A stretch of DNA of 64,000 nt from Azospirillum doebereinerae (lineage in GTDB: Bacteria > Pseudomonadota > Alphaproteobacteria > Azospirillales > Azospirillaceae): positions 62,001 to 126,000 of the forward strand of contig NZ_RZIJ01000018.1 in NCBI RefSeq assembly GCF_003989665.1, given 5' to 3'. The notes beneath the pieces were generated by a model. That model was not told where the DNA came from and searched no databases. It saw nothing but the letters and a program-made list of their open reading frames with translations. The position numbers and the translations under genes were made by a program. Shown here piece after piece: positions 62,668 to 64,000 of this stretch (position 1 is its first letter; each line of letters opens with the position of its first letter).

Positions 62668-63567
62668 ATGACCACCGCCGCTTCCCCCCGCACCGTCACC
62701 GTCGCCGCCACCCAACTGGCCTGCGGCTGGGACCGCGCCGCCAACGTGGCGGGCGTTGAGTCCCTGATCCGCGAGGCCGCTGGGCGCGGCGCCCAGGTCA
62801 TCCTGCCGCAGGAGCTGTTCGAGACCCCCTATTTCTGCAAGGACCAGAAGCAGTCCCTGTTCGAACTGGCCGCCCCCGCCGAGGGCCACCCGGTCATCGC
62901 CCGACTGAGCGCGCTGGCCCGCGAGTTGTCGGTCGTCATTCCGGTCAGCTTCTTCGAGAGGGCGCGCAACGCCTACTACAACTCGGTCGCCATGGTGGAC
63001 GCCGACGGGAGCGTGCTGGGGATTTACCGCAAGTCGCACATTCCCGACGGCCCCGGCTATCAGGAGAAATTCTATTTCAGCCCCGGCGACACCGGCATCC
63101 CGGTGTTCAAGACCCGCTACGCGACGATCGGCTGCGCGATCTGCTGGGACCAGTGGTTCCCGGAAACCGCCCGCATCATGGCGTTGAAGGGGGCGGAGAT
63201 CCTGCTCTACCCCACCGCCATCGGGTCGGAGCCGCAGGATTCCGGCATCGACAGCCAGGGCCACTGGACCCGCGTGATGCAGGGCCACGCCGGAGCCAAC
63301 CTGATGCCGCTCGTCGCCTCCAACCGCATCGGGCGGGAAGAGGGCGAGACTTGCGGGATCACCTTCTACGGGTCGTCCTTCATCGCCGGGCCGCAGGGGG
63401 AGATCGTCGCCCAGGCCGACCGCGACAGCAGAACGGTGCTGACCGCGACCTTCGACCTCGACCGCCTCGCGGCGCAACGCGCCTCCTGGGGGGTGTTCCG
63501 CGACCGCCGGCCGGAGCTTTACGGTGCCCTGCTGACGCTGGACGGCGAGACCACGCCACGCCGGTAA
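62668..63567 (+). CDS. aguB: N-carbamoylputrescine amidase
   Basis: The 299-residue protein is a nitrilase-superfamily hydrolase with the Glu-Lys-Cys triad: Glu49 (ILPQELFE), Lys122 (YRKSHIPDG) and Cys159 (GCAICWDQWFPE). The close spacing and the text KSHIPDGPGYQEKFYFSPGD fit N-carbamoylputrescine amidase, which converts N-carbamoylputrescine to putrescine in the agmatine route. Usual length. AAGGA precedes the ATG. No agmatine deiminase gene (aguA) is in the window on the visible side. Confidence 0.92.
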   Translation: MTTAASPRTVTVAATQLACGWDRAANVAGVESLIREAAGRGAQVILPQELFETPYFCKDQKQSLFELAAPAEGHPVIARLSALARELSVVIPVSFFERARNAYYNSVAMVDADGSVLGIYRKSHIPDGPGYQEKFYFSPGDTGIPVFKTRYATIGCAICWDQWFPETARIMALKGAEILLYPTAIGSEPQDSGIDSQGHWTRVMQGHAGANLMPLVASNRIGREEGETCGITFYGSSFIAGPQGEIVAQADRDSRTVLTATFDLDRLAAQRASWGVFRDRRPELYGALLTLDGETTPRR

Positions 63568-63570
63568 CGG

Positions 63571-64000
63571 CTACACCACCAGCCTGCCAAGCCCACCACC
63601 CGGCGGCGCGGTCAATGCCTGCGCCGCCGTTTGTGCCGCCGCGTAGGCCGACGCCCCGCGCGCGGCCAGCGCAGGCGGCGCCGTGCCGCCACCCTGCTGG
63701 CGCTGCTCCGACTCCGCCTTCAGCTTCTGCGCGTCGGCTTGCGCTGCGACCCGCAGATCCTGCGGGGACGGATCGTTTGGGGCGAGCGCCGCCGCCTTGA
63801 CCTGCTCCATCTTGGCGACGGTGGACGAAGGGTCGGCCTCCGCGCTGATGTCGACCTGCACCTCGCCGGCGGTGGCGTAGCTCTTGCCGTCCGGCCCGCG
63901 CGTGTAGGTGAAGGACGCCGCCCCGGCGTGCCCGCCGCCCGCCGACTGATGCGCCGCCTCGTGCTGGCGGACGTTGGCATCGCTCTGCCTGAGCTTCTGG
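63571..64000 (-). CDS. SprA-related putative metalloprotease, C-terminal fragment
   Basis: The reading frame is open to the window edge; 143 codons are visible. It contains RQHEAAHQSAGGGHAGAASF, with a zinc-type HEAAH motif, followed by YTRGPDGKSYATAGEVQVDI. This pattern matches the SprA-related (CJM1_0395-type) family of putative metalloproteases of unknown role. The C-terminal tail is alanine/glutamine-rich. The N-terminus and start are outside the window. It is convergent with the amidase gene, with only 3 bases between the stops. Confidence 0.82.
   Translation of the reverse strand, partial: QKLRQSDANVRQHEAAHQSAGGGHAGAASFTYTRGPDGKSYATAGEVQVDISAEADPSSTVAKMEQVKAAALAPNDPSPQDLRVAAQADAQKLKAESEQRQQGGGTAPPALAARGASAYAAAQTAAQALTAPPGGGLGRLVV

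Overview
The window is dense, high-GC alphaproteobacterial chromosome. Gene content (a cox operon of alphaproteobacterial type, DivK/PleD, EipB, TamAB, two GH17-GT2 glucan synthases, DUF3422, DUF6285) and codon use suggest a member of the Rhodospirillales close to Azospirillum; this is inference, because no rRNA or tRNA gene lies in the window. I saw no insertion sequence, prophage, CRISPR array or clear foreign island. The first and last genes are cut by the window edges.

Layout. 1-3865 (-): cytochrome c oxidase genes ctaC-ctaD-ctaB, a 50-residue membrane ORF and the start of ctaG. 4469-5830 (-) DUF3422 and 6037-7470 (+) tldD are divergent. 7587-11044 (+): a GT2 glycosyltransferase, a GcvR-like ACT protein and an orphan YjbH-like outer-membrane protein. 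11041-13009: a secreted protein, a 54-residue DUF1328 protein and an ECF sigma factor. 13312-16284 (+): lytic transglycosylase with Sel1 repeats, two small unknowns and a methyltransferase. 16291-22685 (-): tamA-tamB. 22897-24723 (+): typA with a structured leader. 25030-28988 (+): ferric-iron ABC transporter fbpB-fbpA-fbpC. 29160-40166: two GH17-GT2 glucan synthases on opposite strands, flanking uvrB and a DUF6285/phosphotransferase pair, with a HIT protein nearby. 40354-44773: two small acidic proteins, azlCD, a secreted hydrolase, an AraC regulator and a PAP2 phosphatase. 44916-48347 (+): SNF2 helicase with a SWIM finger. 48429-51283 (-): pleD, divK and a second diguanylate cyclase. 51523-57610: 2-hydroxyacid dehydrogenase, eipB, rarA, a GNAT enzyme, a glycosyltransferase and small unknowns. 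57949-64000: MltB-type transglycosylase, phoU, a pentapeptide-repeat protein, a MarR regulator, N-carbamoylputrescine amidase and a truncated SprA-related metalloprotease.

Themes. Envelope work is over-represented: TamAB, EipB, YjbH, two lytic transglycosylases, two glucan synthases, PAP2. Cell-cycle and c-di-GMP signalling (DivK, PleD, another GGDEF enzyme) form one cluster with a candidate CtrA site. Between genes there is a family of G+C-rich palindromic repeats, often between convergent 3' ends and sometimes as two arms of about 40 bp facing each other, plus several strong stem-loops. The most interesting non-coding signals are the typA leader (promoter, then terminator-like hairpin, then flanking complementary arms, all before the start codon), the stem-loop between ctaD and ctaB, two GGAAC-N16-TGTT sites that may be stress sigma-factor promoters, and a ribosome-binding site plus terminator-like hairpin in front of the first transglycosylase. 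Of the coding observations, the internally duplicated pentapeptide protein and the paired GH17-GT2 synthases stand out. I did not find a clearly unprecedented multi-gene system.
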